A stretch of 64,000 nucleotides of DNA from JACMLX01 sp040384325 (GCA_040384325.1 JAZKJL010000005.1:496001-560000), one strand, 5' to 3'; shown: positions 41,069 to 50,987, counted from the first letter of the stretch. The notes: generated by a model from the sequence alone, not told the origin. Made by a program: numbers and translations.

Positions 41069-43158
41069 GTGCTGCCGCCGCCGCGCTGCCATCCGGCGCC
41101 GCTCGGCCCGCCCGCGGCGCCGAGATCGCCCTCGCCATCGGCGTGGTCGCGATCATCTCGCTGCTCGTCGTTCCGCTTCCTGCCGTCATCCTCGACCTGC
41201 TGCTCGCCGCCAGCATCGCCAGCGCGCTGGTGGTGCTGCTGGTCGCGCTGAGCACCAAGGATCCGCTCGAGTTCTCGTCGTTCCCCGCCGTCCTGTTCAT
41301 CCTGACGCTGTTCCGCCTCGGCCTGAACGTCAGCTCCACCCGGCTGATCCTCGGCGATGGCCACGCCGGCAGCATCATCCAGGCGTTCGGCACGTTCATC
41401 CTGCGCGGCAACTACGTCGTCGGCATCGTGGTCTTCCTGATCCTGCTGGCGATCAACTTCGTGGTGATCACCAAGGGCGCCGGACGCGTGGCCGAAGTGG
41501 CCGCACGCTTCACGCTCGATGCGATGCCCGGCAAGCAGATGGCGATCGATGCCGACCTCGCCGCCGGCATGATCGACGAAGCCACCGCCCGCACCCGTCG
41601 TGAGCGCGTGTCGCACCAGGCCGACTTCTTCGGCAGCATGGACGGTGCATCCAAGTTCGTGAAGGGCGACGCCATCGCCGCGCTGCTGATCACCGGCATC
41701 AACATCATCGGTGGCATCATCATCGGCGTGATGCAGAAGGGCCTGCCGCTGGCCGCTGCCGCCAACAAGTACGTGATGCTGACGGTGGGTGAGGGCCTGG
41801 TGAGCCAGGTGCCGGCGCTGATCATCTCGGTCGCGGCCGGCCTGATGGTCACCAACTCGTCCAACAACGGCAACGGCATGGGCGACGTGATCAGCGGACA
41901 GCTGGCGCGCCAGCCGCGTGCGATGTGGATCGCCGCCGGTGTGATGGGCAGCTTCGCGCTGATGCCGGGCCTGCCCGCATTCCCGTTCCTGGCGCTGGCC
42001 GGCACGATGGCCTTCGTGGCCCGCAGTGCCACCGCGATGGAAGAGCGCACCGAGGCCGCCGCGCTGATCGCCGACGCACCGAAGCCGATGCTGCCGGCCA
42101 CCACCGACCCGATGCAGGACCTGCTGCAGATCGACCCGATCGAGCTGGAAGTGGGTTACGCCGTGATCCCGCTGATCGACGAGAAGCAGGGCGGCGACCT
42201 GCTCGAGCGGATCTCGCTGCTGCGCAAGCAGGGCGCGCAGGAGCTGGGCATCCTGGTGCCGGCCATCCGCATCCGCGACGACATCCGCCTGCCCGCCAAC
42301 GAATACATCGTCAAGATCCGCGGCGCCGAAGTCTCGCGCGCCGAAGTGATGCCGCGATTCCTGCTGGCGCTGAACACCGGTGGCGTGATGCAGGACATCG
42401 ACGGCATGGACACCGTCGATCCCAGCTTCGGCATGCCGGCCAAGTGGATCACCGCGCAGGCCCGCGTCGAGGCGGAAGCCGCCGGCTGGGTGGTGGTCGA
42501 GCCGAGCACCGTGATCGCCACGCACCTGATGGAAACGCTGAAGATGCACGCCGCCGACCTGCTCGGCCGACAGGACGTGCAGGAGATGGTGGACGCGCTG
42601 AAGAAGAGCCACCCGGCGCTGGTGGACGAGATCATCCCGAACCGCATCACGCTCGGCACGCTGCATCGTGTGCTCCAGCGCCTGCTGCGCGAGCGGGTGC
42701 CGATCCGCGACCTGGTGTCGATCCTCGAAGCGCTTGGCGACGCCGCCGAGCAGACCAAGGATCCCGAGCAGCTCACCGAAGTCGTGCGCCGGTCGCTGGC
42801 GAACCCGATCAGCCGCCTGTTCCTCGACATGACCGGCAGTGTGCGCGGCGTGACGATCGGGCCGCGACTGGAAGCCTCGCTGAATGGCCTCTTCAGCCCG
42901 CGCGGCAGCCAGCAGGGCATGTCACTTCTGAATCCCGACACGCTGGCCACGCTGCTCCGTGAACTGAACAACATCGCGACGATGCACGCGGTGGAAGGTC
43001 GTCCCCTGCCGCTGATCACCCCGCCCACGCTGCGCGTCGGCGTGCGTCGCCTGATCGAGCCGGTGCTGCCGAACGTGCCCGTGATCAGCCTCGCCGAACT
43101 GCCGGCGTCCGTGAACCTCACCTCCGTCGCCACCTGGGAGTTGCCGCATGCGGCTTGA
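41065..43158 (+). CDS. flhA: FlhA export gate protein
   Basis: 697 residues from GTG 41065. Eight predicted transmembrane helices in the first 310 residues with the FHIPEP region (SSFPAVLFILTLFRLGLNVS, TLDAMPGKQMAIDADL), then a cytoplasmic domain (330-697) that docks export chaperones. Proton-coupled core of the secretion apparatus. Overlaps the start of flhF by 11 bp. Confidence 0.98.
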   Translation: MSAAAAALPSGAARPARGAEIALAIGVVAIISLLVVPLPAVILDLLLAASIASALVVLLVALSTKDPLEFSSFPAVLFILTLFRLGLNVSSTRLILGDGHAGSIIQAFGTFILRGNYVVGIVVFLILLAINFVVITKGAGRVAEVAARFTLDAMPGKQMAIDADLAAGMIDEATARTRRERVSHQADFFGSMDGASKFVKGDAIAALLITGINIIGGIIIGVMQKGLPLAAAANKYVMLTVGEGLVSQVPALIISVAAGLMVTNSSNNGNGMGDVISGQLARQPRAMWIAAGVMGSFALMPGLPAFPFLALAGTMAFVARSATAMEERTEAAALIADAPKPMLPATTDPMQDLLQIDPIELEVGYAVIPLIDEKQGGDLLERISLLRKQGAQELGILVPAIRIRDDIRLPANEYIVKIRGAEVSRAEVMPRFLLALNTGGVMQDIDGMDTVDPSFGMPAKWITAQARVEAEAAGWVVVEPSTVIATHLMETLKMHAADLLGRQDVQEMVDALKKSHPALVDEIIPNRITLGTLHRVLQRLLRERVPIRDLVSILEALGDAAEQTKDPEQLTEVVRRSLANPISRLFLDMTGSVRGVTIGPRLEASLNGLFSPRGSQQGMSLLNPDTLATLLRELNNIATMHAVEGRPLPLITPPTLRVGVRRLIEPVLPNVPVISLAELPASVNLTSVATWELPHAA

Positions 43159-43966
43159 AACATTCCGTGCCCGTGACCTCAGCTCGGTCGCGCGCAACGC
43201 CGAAGCGCTGTTCGGTGACGACGCCATCGTGCTGCAGACGCGCACCGTGCGCGAGAACGGTGAACAGGTGGTGGAAGTGGTGGCGGCCGCCGCCGCCGAC
43301 GTGGATGCCTTTCGCGAGCAGCTGACGCCGACGCACCTGCCGCTGCCCAGCGCACGCCGCAACAACCGCCCCTACGTGATCGCGGTGGTTGGCCCCACCG
43401 GTGCCGGCAAGACCACCACCATCGCCAAGCTGGCGGCCAACGTGCACGCCTTCGGCACCTGGAACGTGGGCATGATCACGCTCGACACCTACCGCGTGGC
43501 GGGCCTCGAGCAGATCGCGACCTACGCCGAGATCACCGGCTGTCCGCTGGAGGTGGCCTACGATGCCAACGACGCCGAGCGCGCCATCGCATCGCTGAAC
43601 GCGCTCGACGTGATCCTGATCGACACGCCCGGCCGCAGTCCGAAAGCGGGTGCGCGCGAGGCCGAGTGGTGGCCGATGCTGCGCGCGATGCGCCCGGACG
43701 AGATCCACCTGGTGGTGCCCGCCGGCCTGCGCCCCGACATCGCCTCGGTGGCCTTCAACGCACACGCGTCGATGCGGCCGACGCACCTGCTGCTCTCCAA
43801 GCTCGACGACGTGCCCGACGACACCGGCGTCGCCGACATCGCATCCCTGATTGCCCTCCCCACGCGCTGGCTGACCGACGGCCTCGACGTGCCTGCTGAC
43901 CTCAAGCCGGCACCACAGCGCATCCTCGCTTCACTCGGCCTCGTGGCCGGACAGGTGGCTTCATGA
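43148..43966 (+). CDS. flhF: FlhF SRP-like GTPase
   Basis: 272 residues, short for FlhF (usually 350-450): the N-terminal basic B domain is about 70 residues and lacks the long linker. Walker A GPTGAGKTTT (82-91), LDTYRVAGLEQI, DTPGR and a SKLDD guanine-specificity motif are intact. FlhF sets flagellar number and location. The usual partner FlhG/MinD is not next to it; fliA follows directly. Confidence 0.9.
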   Translation: MRLETFRARDLSSVARNAEALFGDDAIVLQTRTVRENGEQVVEVVAAAAADVDAFREQLTPTHLPLPSARRNNRPYVIAVVGPTGAGKTTTIAKLAANVHAFGTWNVGMITLDTYRVAGLEQIATYAEITGCPLEVAYDANDAERAIASLNALDVILIDTPGRSPKAGAREAEWWPMLRAMRPDEIHLVVPAGLRPDIASVAFNAHASMRPTHLLLSKLDDVPDDTGVADIASLIALPTRWLTDGLDVPADLKPAPQRILASLGLVAGQVAS

Positions 43967-44910
43967 CGAACTCCGCACGCACCCGGCGCACGATGGTCAC
44001 TGTCTCGCAGCCCGTGATCGAGGCCGCTGCCAACGCCGTGATGCCCCTGATGACCGCACCGCCCATCGCCGCGCGCTCGCCGCGCGCCACACTGACGACC
44101 ACCACGCGCAGCAGCAGCGCACCCTCACCCAAGCGCAGGGAGCCCACGATGGACCCGCAGGTTTCGCTCTGGCGCGCGATGGCTTCCGGCGACCCCGCCG
44201 CCCGCGAGCAGCTCCTCAAGGAGCACCTCGGCCTCGTGCATCACGTCGCGCGGCAGATGTCGAAGACGCTGGCGGTGAAGGCCGACTTCGATGAGCTGGT
44301 GAGCTCCGGCTCGATCGGCCTGATGTCGGCACTGGAAGCCTTCGACGTGGATCGTGGCCTCGCGTTCAGCACCTTCGCCGCCCCGCGCATTCGCGGTGCC
44401 ATCCTCGACGAGCTGCGCCGCCAGGATCACGTGCCGCGCTCGATCCGCCGCAAGACGCGCGAGATCAGCCAGGCCCGCGAGACCCTCGGCCGCGTGCTGG
44501 GTCGCAGCCCGAGCGATCGCGAAGTGGCCGATCACCTCGGCGTGGACCTGCCGACGCTCTGGAAGTGGCGCTCCGACGTGGAAGGCGCGCATCACGTGCC
44601 GCTGGACCGCAGCCCGAGCGAGACCGAGACGCTGGCCCCGACCCCGATCGAGATCCTGGCCGACGAGGCCAACGATTCGGTGGACGACCTGATCACGCGT
44701 GAGCAGGAAGTGCATCACCTGCGCGACGCGATCCTGCGGCTCAAGGAACAGGAGCGCACGGTGCTGAGCCTGTACTACTTCGAGGAGCTGAAGCTGCACG
44801 AGATCGCCGACATCCTTCAGCTCACCGAGAGCCGCGTGTCGCAGATCCGTTCCAAGGCGCTGCAGAAGCTGCGTACCGAACTGAAGCCGCTGCGCGAGGA
44901 AGTGGCCTGA
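43963..44910 (+). CDS. fliA: FliA sigma-28 factor
   Basis: 315 residues from ATG 43963 (ATGA overlap with flhF). Sigma regions 2 (LVHHVARQMSK, FDELVSSGSIGLMSALEAFD, FSTFAAPRIRGAILDELR), 3 and 4 (LRLKEQERTVLSLYYFEELK, LTESRVSQIRSKAL) are complete. The first 62 residues are Thr/Ala/Pro-rich and absent from typical FliA. An ATG at 44149 (MDPQVSLWRAM) with GGGAG upstream gives the standard 253-residue protein and may be the real or an additional start. It should recognise the sigma-28 sites at flgM, flagellin and flgL. Confidence 0.93.
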   Translation: MTNSARTRRTMVTVSQPVIEAAANAVMPLMTAPPIAARSPRATLTTTTRSSSAPSPKRREPTMDPQVSLWRAMASGDPAAREQLLKEHLGLVHHVARQMSKTLAVKADFDELVSSGSIGLMSALEAFDVDRGLAFSTFAAPRIRGAILDELRRQDHVPRSIRRKTREISQARETLGRVLGRSPSDREVADHLGVDLPTLWKWRSDVEGAHHVPLDRSPSETETLAPTPIEILADEANDSVDDLITREQEVHHLRDAILRLKEQERTVLSLYYFEELKLHEIADILQLTESRVSQIRSKALQKLRTELKPLREEVA

Positions 44911-45542
44911 TGCCGACGATCGACCTGGCGGCCATCCGCGAGCAGGTGACGGTGATGGCGCAGCGCCTGCTGGCGATCGAGCAACTGGACCTGATGATCG
45001 TGGGTGCCCTGCTGGTGGTGGTGATCGCGCTCGCACTCTCGTCCATCTGGCGCAACCGCGCACGACGCGAGCTGGCGATGGCCACACCGTCGAGCGGGAG
45101 TGGCTTCATGCGCTGGCTGACGCCGGCCGGGATGAAGTCGATTTCCGGTGCGCAGGCTTCCGAGGACGCGCCGCGCCCGCGGCGGCACAGCGGCTCGAAC
45201 AAGTCGATCCGCGTGACCACGCCGGTGTCGAAGGTGCCGCAGCGCGCATTGAAGGCCGGCGGTGATCCGGTGGACATCGCCCGCCGCACCGGGCTGTCAC
45301 GTGATGCCGTGGCGATGATGATGGCAGCAGCCGCGCCGCGTCCGCAGGCCGCACGCGCCACCGCGTCGGTGACGAAAGCTGATGGCCGTGCCGCATCGGC
45401 GCCGCGCACTGCACAGAACGGTCAGGCGACGGAGCGTGCGATGGTGGCGCCGGGCGCGTACACGCAGGCGCAGCGCGTGATTCCGTCGAAGACGGAGCGC
45501 ACTGGTGCGGTCGGCACGCGGTTGAACGCGCGACTGGGCTGA
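44910..45542 (+). CDS. SwrB-like / DUF6115-like membrane protein
   Basis: 210 residues. One transmembrane helix (about 30-48), a basic stretch, then a helix-turn-helix-like segment (GGDPVDIARRTGLSRDAVAMM, about 113-133) and a disordered Ala/Thr tail. A single-pass protein with an HTH-like C-terminal segment directly after fliA recalls SwrB of Bacillus subtilis, which activates flagellar export. TGATG overlap with fliA. Homology is weak and inferred mainly from architecture and position. Confidence 0.65.
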   Translation: MPTIDLAAIREQVTVMAQRLLAIEQLDLMIVGALLVVVIALALSSIWRNRARRELAMATPSSGSGFMRWLTPAGMKSISGAQASEDAPRPRRHSGSNKSIRVTTPVSKVPQRALKAGGDPVDIARRTGLSRDAVAMMMAAAAPRPQAARATASVTKADGRAASAPRTAQNGQATERAMVAPGAYTQAQRVIPSKTERTGAVGTRLNARLG

Positions 45543-45560
45543 CTAACGCGACATCGACGC

Positions 45561-45623
45561 GGAGATGTGGGGACAGTGCACTGATTTTTCGAATCAGTGC
45601 ACTGTCCCCACATCTCCGTTTTT
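45561..45623 (+). terminator. Strong 26-bp hairpin terminator, REP-like
   Basis: Arms 45561-45586 and 45592-45617 form a perfect 26-bp stem with a 5-nt loop, followed by GTTTTT. It is a convincing intrinsic terminator for the fliQ operon on the plus strand. It shares TGGGGACAGTGCAC with 40239-40252, so it may be a recruited REP-type element. Confidence 0.85.
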
Positions 45624-45626
45624 CTG

Positions 45627-46001
45627 TCAGCGGCGCGCAGTCAACTGCGCGCGCAGCCGCCACTCCAGCGCGGCCAGGCCACCGACGAGCAGTCCTTCGG
45701 TCGCCAGCTGCGCCACCCCGACAGGCGACGCCAAGCCGCGAAACCGGTGTGCGGCCAGCAGGCAGCCGAGCGCCCACGTGGCGTTGGCGATGACCAGCAC
45801 CACGAGCAGCGCCATCGGCCGGCGCTCGCTGCTGGCCAGCACTCCGGAATAGGTGCCGTATGCCAAATTCGTGACACCCATCGCGACCAGCATCGGGCGT
45901 GGCAGGGCGTACAGGTCGCTGAGCCAGGCGGAGAGTGTCAGCGTCAGGGCGCCGTTGAGCAGGCCAGCGCCGCTGTCGATCCAGAGCAGGTGTCGGAGCA
46001 T
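45627..46001 (-). CDS. Small four-helix integral membrane protein, unknown
   Basis: 124 residues from ATG 46001. Four hydrophobic helices (about 8-25, 36-55, 63-86, 96-112). WAL and GLASPVG loops and no catalytic motif seen. Convergent to the flagellar terminator and divergent from the large regulator. An upstream frame extension is Arg-rich and not credible. Function unknown. Confidence 0.65.
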   Translation of the reverse strand: MLRHLLWIDSGAGLLNGALTLTLSAWLSDLYALPRPMLVAMGVTNLAYGTYSGVLASSERRPMALLVVLVIANATWALGCLLAAHRFRGLASPVGVAQLATEGLLVGGLAALEWRLRAQLTARR

Positions 46002-46243
46002 GGCCGCAATCTGCTGAAAATGCTGCCCGTTGGAAACGGAAATGCCGTCGCAGCGTGACGTCCCGTGCGACGGCGCCGATCGCCGCTCGCGCACCTCGCG
46101 CCGGGCGCCGCATCGTGGCATGTTCCTGCCCGCATCCCGGCGATGACCGTTCGGCCCATCGGTCGCAGCGAAACGGCTGCACATCGTGGCCGACGGAAGA
46201 CGGGCACCGCGGCGGTTCCGGATGCATTTCACAACCGAACGAC

Positions 46244-49200
46244 ATGATCGTGACACGCCGCCGTTTATCACCCCACGGTTTCCGCACGACGTTCGTCGTC
46301 GCCGGAGTGCTTGCCCTGCTGGCCACTCCGCGTGCCAGCCTCGCGCAGCGCACGGCCGCGACGGCCGCGATCGCGAGCACCGACGCCGTCAGCTGGGTGC
46401 GTGAGTCGTGGACTGCCCGCGACGGCCTACCCGTGAATTCGATCAACGCGCTGATCCAGACCCGCGATGGCTACATCTGGGCAGCCACGTTCGATGGGCT
46501 GGTGCGCTACGATGGCGTCCGTTTCACCGTCTTCAACACCGCCAGCACGCCGGGCCTGCCGAGCAACCGGTTCATCGATGTGCAGGAGATGCAGGACGGG
46601 AGCCTGCTGCTGCGCACCGAGCGCTTCGACCTCGTACGGTTCACCGGTGAGCGCGCGACGACGCTGACGACGTCCGATGGCGTCCCGTTGCTGGCACACA
46701 GGATCGTACAGGACCGGTTCGGCACCGTGTGGGTCGGCACGGATCGCGGATTGGGCCGTGTCAGTGGCAGTCGGGTGGTGCCGGTCGCACGCGAGTCGAT
46801 CGACACCCTGGTGCTGAGCCTCGCGGCGCCGCCGAAGGGCGACCTGCATGTCTCCGACGTGACGGGGCGCGTGTGGCGAGTCGGTGCCGACGGCCGCGCC
46901 ACGGCCATTCCATACATCGGCGGCACACGGGCGTTCGCCGTGGAGGACGCCGCGATGTATTTCGAGGCGTCGGGGAATGTCGTGCTCGGTGCGCTCGGCA
47001 CCCTCTGGCGGGGACGCGATTCGTTGCGCCGCGTGCCGTCGGCGCCAATAGACCCGGCCTATCGCTACGGCATCCTGCTGATCGCCATCCGTCGCTCTCC
47101 CGCCAGCGGCAAGCTCTGGCTGTACGGCACTCGTGGCGTCTATCGCGAGACACCGTCGGGCTTCGAACGCGTGGCGACCCAGTACCGCGTGTATCCATAC
47201 CCGGCGCTCTTCAGCGATGCGGCCGGTCTCTGGTATGCGGTCGAGAACCGGGTCTATCTCGACGGTCGCCTGATGCACACGCTCGAGCAGACCGGGAAGT
47301 CGCTCGACCCGATCGAGGTCACCAGCATGCTGGTCGACCGTGAAGGAAGCGTCTGGCTCGGCACACAATCGGCTGGACTGTACCGGCTCACGAAGTCGCT
47401 GTTCCGTTCATATGGCGTGCCGGAAGGCGGCGCCAGCAACAACATCTATCCGATCCTCGAGACGGCGGACAGCTCGGTGTGGCTTGGCACGTGGGGCAAG
47501 GGGATCACGCGAGTCGAGCCCTCACGTGGGCGTGTGACGAGCCTCGGGGAGGACGTCGGCGCACCGCCGTTCGTGCAGTCATTCCTTGCGGATGGTGGGA
47601 ATCGCCTGCTGGTCGCCGCTGGCTATGGCGTAGTCCCGTGCGTGACGGCACCGGTATTCCGCTGCGAGGCAGAAATCGCCGACATCGGTCGCGCTACGGT
47701 GAGCGCGCTGTTCCGCGATGGAGACGGCGTTGCGTGGGCCGGGTCGTCCGACGGATTGTTCCGCCGCGACGCCGGCAGGTGGGCCCGCGTCCCCGGCGCC
47801 CCGGTGTCGCCGGTGCGCGCCGCCGAGCGCACGAAGGACGGCGCGATGTGGATGGCCACCAACGGTGGCGGGCTGGCGCGATGGGCGGATGGGCGCTTCA
47901 TCACCATCACCACCGCAGAAGGGCTGCCGACGAACGTGATCCGTTCGCTGCATGCCGACGCGGATGGATGGCTGTGGGTCGGCACTGAGGGCCGCGGACT
48001 CGTGCGCATCGATCCGCGCGAGTGGACCACGCCACTCCGCGCCGGTGAGACGCGACACATCGTGCGCATCGGCACCGAGCACGGTCTCTACGACGAGGTC
48101 GTGCACCAGATCCTCGACGACGGTGCCGGGCAGTTCTGGATGTCATCCAATCGCGGGATCTTCCGCGTCGCGCGCAACGACCTGCTCGCATTTGCCGATG
48201 GTCGTGCGAAACGCATCTCGTCGGTGTCGTACACGGAGCGCGACGGGCTGCGCAATCGCGAGGCGAACGGTGGCTTCTTTCCGGCTGGTATCCGCGCGCA
48301 CGACGGACGCCTCTGGTTTCCGACGCAGGCCGGCGCGGTGGTGGTCGACCCGCGGCGCGTGGAGCGCACGACCGTCGCACCGCCGATCGTCGTCGAGCGA
48401 CTGATCACGCGTGAGCGCGCCCTCCCGGCAGGGCGCGATACGATCGCGCTGCAGACGGGCGAGCGCGATCTCGAGATCCAGTACACGGCGCCATCGTTCA
48501 TCGAGCCAGGCAGCCTCCGCTTCCGCTACCGCCTCGTGCCGTACGACGCCGACTGGGTCGATGCCGACCAGCGGCGGACGGCGTTCTACACGCGTGTGCC
48601 GCCCGGCCGCTACAGGTTCGAGGTGATGGTCGCTGACGGTCGTGGCGGATGGCCGGCGAATGCGGCGACCCTCGACTTCACCGTCACGCCGCGCTGGGAC
48701 GAGACGCTACCCATCCGCCTGCTGGCAGGCCTCGCCGTCATCCTCGCGATCGTGCTCGCGGCGCGCTGGCGCGTGCAGCTGCTGCGGCGTCGCGCGGTCG
48801 CACTGGAAGCGCTGGTGGATGCGCGCACGGTCGAACTGCGCGACAACCAGCAGGAACTGGCCAGCCGCAATTCGCAGCTGGCCGAGCAGGCGTCGGCGCT
48901 GGCGGAGCTCTCCGGCGCGCGCTCACGCATGTTCGCGAACCTGAGCCACGAGTTCCGCACGCCGCTCACGCTCATCCTCGGCCCATTGCAGGGCATGCTC
49001 GAGGGCCGCTACGGCGCGTTGCCGGATGCGTTGCGTGAGCAGCACTCGCTGATGCAGCGCAACGCGCGGCGCCTGCTTCGCCTCATCAACCAGATCCTCG
49101 ACCTCGCCCGCCTCCAGAGTGGCGCCATGACGATCGAGCGACGCGAGCAGGACCTGGTGCCGTTCACGCAGGGCGTCGTGCGGGCGTTCGCCGAACTGGC

Positions 49201-50638
49201 ACAGCGGCGCGCGGTGACACTCGACGTGCAGGCTGCCGCGCCTTCCATCACCTTCGCGTTCGACGCCAGTCAGATCGAGAAGGTGCTGCTCAACCTGTTG
49301 TCGAATGCGCTCAAGTTCACGCCCGGGGGCGGTCGTGTCGACGTCACGCTGGCGCGCGAGGCAGGCGATGCGGTGATCGTGGTGCGCGACACCGGCGTCG
49401 GCATCTCGGCGGCGGAATTGCCGCATGTGTTCGAGCGTTTCTATCAGGTCGATGGTTCGAGCACGCGCCGCTACGAGGGTACCGGCATCGGCCTCGCGCT
49501 GGCGCGTGAACTGGTGGAGCTGCACGGCGGCACGATCTCCGCCGAGAGCGCGCCCAGTCTCGGCAGCGTGTTCACGGTGCGGCTTCCGATGGAGGTGGCG
49601 GCAACGGTGTCATCCGCGGCGCCGGTAGCGCAGGTCACGGCGCGAGTGGCGAGCACGCCGGTCAGCGACGAGCCCGTGCTGTCGCCGTGGCAGACACTGA
49701 GCGATGAACACGTCGGCTTCGTGAGTCCACAGGAGTCGGTGGTCCCGCAGACTGACCTGTCGGAGGATCGCACCACGGTGCTGGTGGTGGACGACAATCA
49801 CAACGTGCGCGAGTACGTGCAGTCGGTGCTGCGGACCCGATACCGCGTGCTGCAGGCGGAGGATGGGCGGACAGGCCTGGAGGTGGCGCAGCGCGACCTG
49901 CCCGACCTGATCGTGGCTGACGTGATGATGCCCGGCATGGACGGCTTGGCGTTGGGTCGTGCCCTGCGTGACGACCCGATGACGGATGCGATTCCGCTGG
50001 TGCTGTTGACGGCGCGCGCCGAGAGTGAGGCGCAGGTCGCCGGATACGCGGCGGGCGCGGATGCGTACCTGACCAAGCCGTTTGCGCCCGCAGTGCTCGA
50101 GGCGTGCGTGGCCGGACTGCTGTCGCAGCGACGCCGGCTTCGGCTGCGCTACCAGGCAGAGTCGGTACCGGATGTGCCGGAGATCGCGATCGCCGACGCG
50201 CTCGTCGACACGATCGATGATTCGGTGGCGTTGCCGGAGCCCGAGCTCGCGATCGCGCCCGAGGGGCCGACGACCGCGGATGTGGCGGTGGTCGCCAGCG
50301 AGTCGGTAATCGGCCAGCGCCTTCGGCCACTGGTGCTGGCGCGCCTCACCGACGAGTCGCTGACGCCGGCCACATTGGCCGAGGCGGCGGGCCTGTCGTA
50401 TCACCAGATGTATCGCGCGCTGAATTCCGAGGCGGGATCGACGCCATCGCGCTTCATCCGGGGTGTGCGTGCCGAACGCGCGGCGGAGATGCTGCGCGGC
50501 GGTGAGGGGAGCGTGTCCGAGATCGCGTACGCGGTCGGGTTCGAGTCGTTGTCGTATTTCAGCCGGGCGTTCCGCGAGCGCTTCGGGGTGAGTCCGGTGA
50601 CGTACCTGCGCGGCCGGGCGGCGGTGGTGGACCGCTGA
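46244..50638 (+). CDS. Hybrid two-component regulator: propeller-HK-REC-AraC (HTCS type)
   Basis: 1464 residues from ATG 46244. Signal peptide (RASLAQ), periplasmic beta-propeller repeats (about 40-735, such as GLPVNSINALIQTRDGYIWAAT), a Y_Y_Y domain (741-815), transmembrane helix (820-843), HisKA with His902 (FANLSHEFRTPLTLIL), HATPase (NLLSNALKFT, DTGVGI, GTGIGLALARELV), receiver with Asp1226 (VADVMMPGMDG) and a C-terminal AraC HTH (about 1355-1460). Such one-protein systems bind a periplasmic sugar or glycan fragment and control nearby genes. Neighbouring targets might be the lipoprotein at 50988; not a flagellar gene by family. Confidence 0.95.
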   Translation: MIVTRRRLSPHGFRTTFVVAGVLALLATPRASLAQRTAATAAIASTDAVSWVRESWTARDGLPVNSINALIQTRDGYIWAATFDGLVRYDGVRFTVFNTASTPGLPSNRFIDVQEMQDGSLLLRTERFDLVRFTGERATTLTTSDGVPLLAHRIVQDRFGTVWVGTDRGLGRVSGSRVVPVARESIDTLVLSLAAPPKGDLHVSDVTGRVWRVGADGRATAIPYIGGTRAFAVEDAAMYFEASGNVVLGALGTLWRGRDSLRRVPSAPIDPAYRYGILLIAIRRSPASGKLWLYGTRGVYRETPSGFERVATQYRVYPYPALFSDAAGLWYAVENRVYLDGRLMHTLEQTGKSLDPIEVTSMLVDREGSVWLGTQSAGLYRLTKSLFRSYGVPEGGASNNIYPILETADSSVWLGTWGKGITRVEPSRGRVTSLGEDVGAPPFVQSFLADGGNRLLVAAGYGVVPCVTAPVFRCEAEIADIGRATVSALFRDGDGVAWAGSSDGLFRRDAGRWARVPGAPVSPVRAAERTKDGAMWMATNGGGLARWADGRFITITTAEGLPTNVIRSLHADADGWLWVGTEGRGLVRIDPREWTTPLRAGETRHIVRIGTEHGLYDEVVHQILDDGAGQFWMSSNRGIFRVARNDLLAFADGRAKRISSVSYTERDGLRNREANGGFFPAGIRAHDGRLWFPTQAGAVVVDPRRVERTTVAPPIVVERLITRERALPAGRDTIALQTGERDLEIQYTAPSFIEPGSLRFRYRLVPYDADWVDADQRRTAFYTRVPPGRYRFEVMVADGRGGWPANAATLDFTVTPRWDETLPIRLLAGLAVILAIVLAARWRVQLLRRRAVALEALVDARTVELRDNQQELASRNSQLAEQASALAELSGARSRMFANLSHEFRTPLTLILGPLQGMLEGRYGALPDALREQHSLMQRNARRLLRLINQILDLARLQSGAMTIERREQDLVPFTQGVVRAFAELAQRRAVTLDVQAAAPSITFAFDASQIEKVLLNLLSNALKFTPGGGRVDVTLAREAGDAVIVVRDTGVGISAAELPHVFERFYQVDGSSTRRYEGTGIGLALARELVELHGGTISAESAPSLGSVFTVRLPMEVAATVSSAAPVAQVTARVASTPVSDEPVLSPWQTLSDEHVGFVSPQESVVPQTDLSEDRTTVLVVDDNHNVREYVQSVLRTRYRVLQAEDGRTGLEVAQRDLPDLIVADVMMPGMDGLALGRALRDDPMTDAIPLVLLTARAESEAQVAGYAAGADAYLTKPFAPAVLEACVAGLLSQRRRLRLRYQAESVPDVPEIAIADALVDTIDDSVALPEPELAIAPEGPTTADVAVVASESVIGQRLRPLVLARLTDESLTPATLAEAAGLSYHQMYRALNSEAGSTPSRFIRGVRAERAAEMLRGGEGSVSEIAYAVGFESLSYFSRAFRERFGVSPVTYLRGRAAVVDR

Positions 50639-50662
50639 ACCTCCCTCCGCGCGGCGTCGCGT

Positions 50663-50860
50663 TCACGGCGGTGCATCGCGTGAGGTGACGTCCGGCGCGC
50701 GCACCGTCGTTTGTTTCTCGAGTGCAGCCTCGAGGGCTGCGAGTTCCAGATCGCTGACGGCTTCGCCGTGCGATTTCGTTTTCTTTGCGTCGTGGCCGGA
50801 TCCCGGTGCCGTCTCGCGCTCCACCGGGATTGGCCTCAAACGGTCGTTCGTCTCTGACAT
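50663..50860 (-). CDS. Small hypothetical protein
   Basis: 65 residues from ATG 50860, in a 349-bp gap. Polar, with a helical centre (AVSDLELAALEAALEKQTTV). Codon third positions lean to G/C though less than in long genes; the Shine-Dalgarno is weak (GGCGGG). Could be spurious. Confidence 0.35.
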   Translation of the reverse strand: MSETNDRLRPIPVERETAPGSGHDAKKTKSHGEAVSDLELAALEAALEKQTTVRAPDVTSRDAPP

Positions 50861-50987
50861 ACCCGCCGCCGTGACAGAGTGGTGACGCGAGCACCGACGA
50901 CAGTGGCGCCCAGCATCGGACGCCATGTCGGTGCCACTGCGTGTCCAGCTGATGCGTTCATGAACGCATCGTGTTCCACACCCCGTG

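Noticed and set aside
46055..46243. N-terminal extension of the large hybrid regulator
   Set aside because: Arg/Cys-rich sequence before a clear signal peptide at the ATG 46244.
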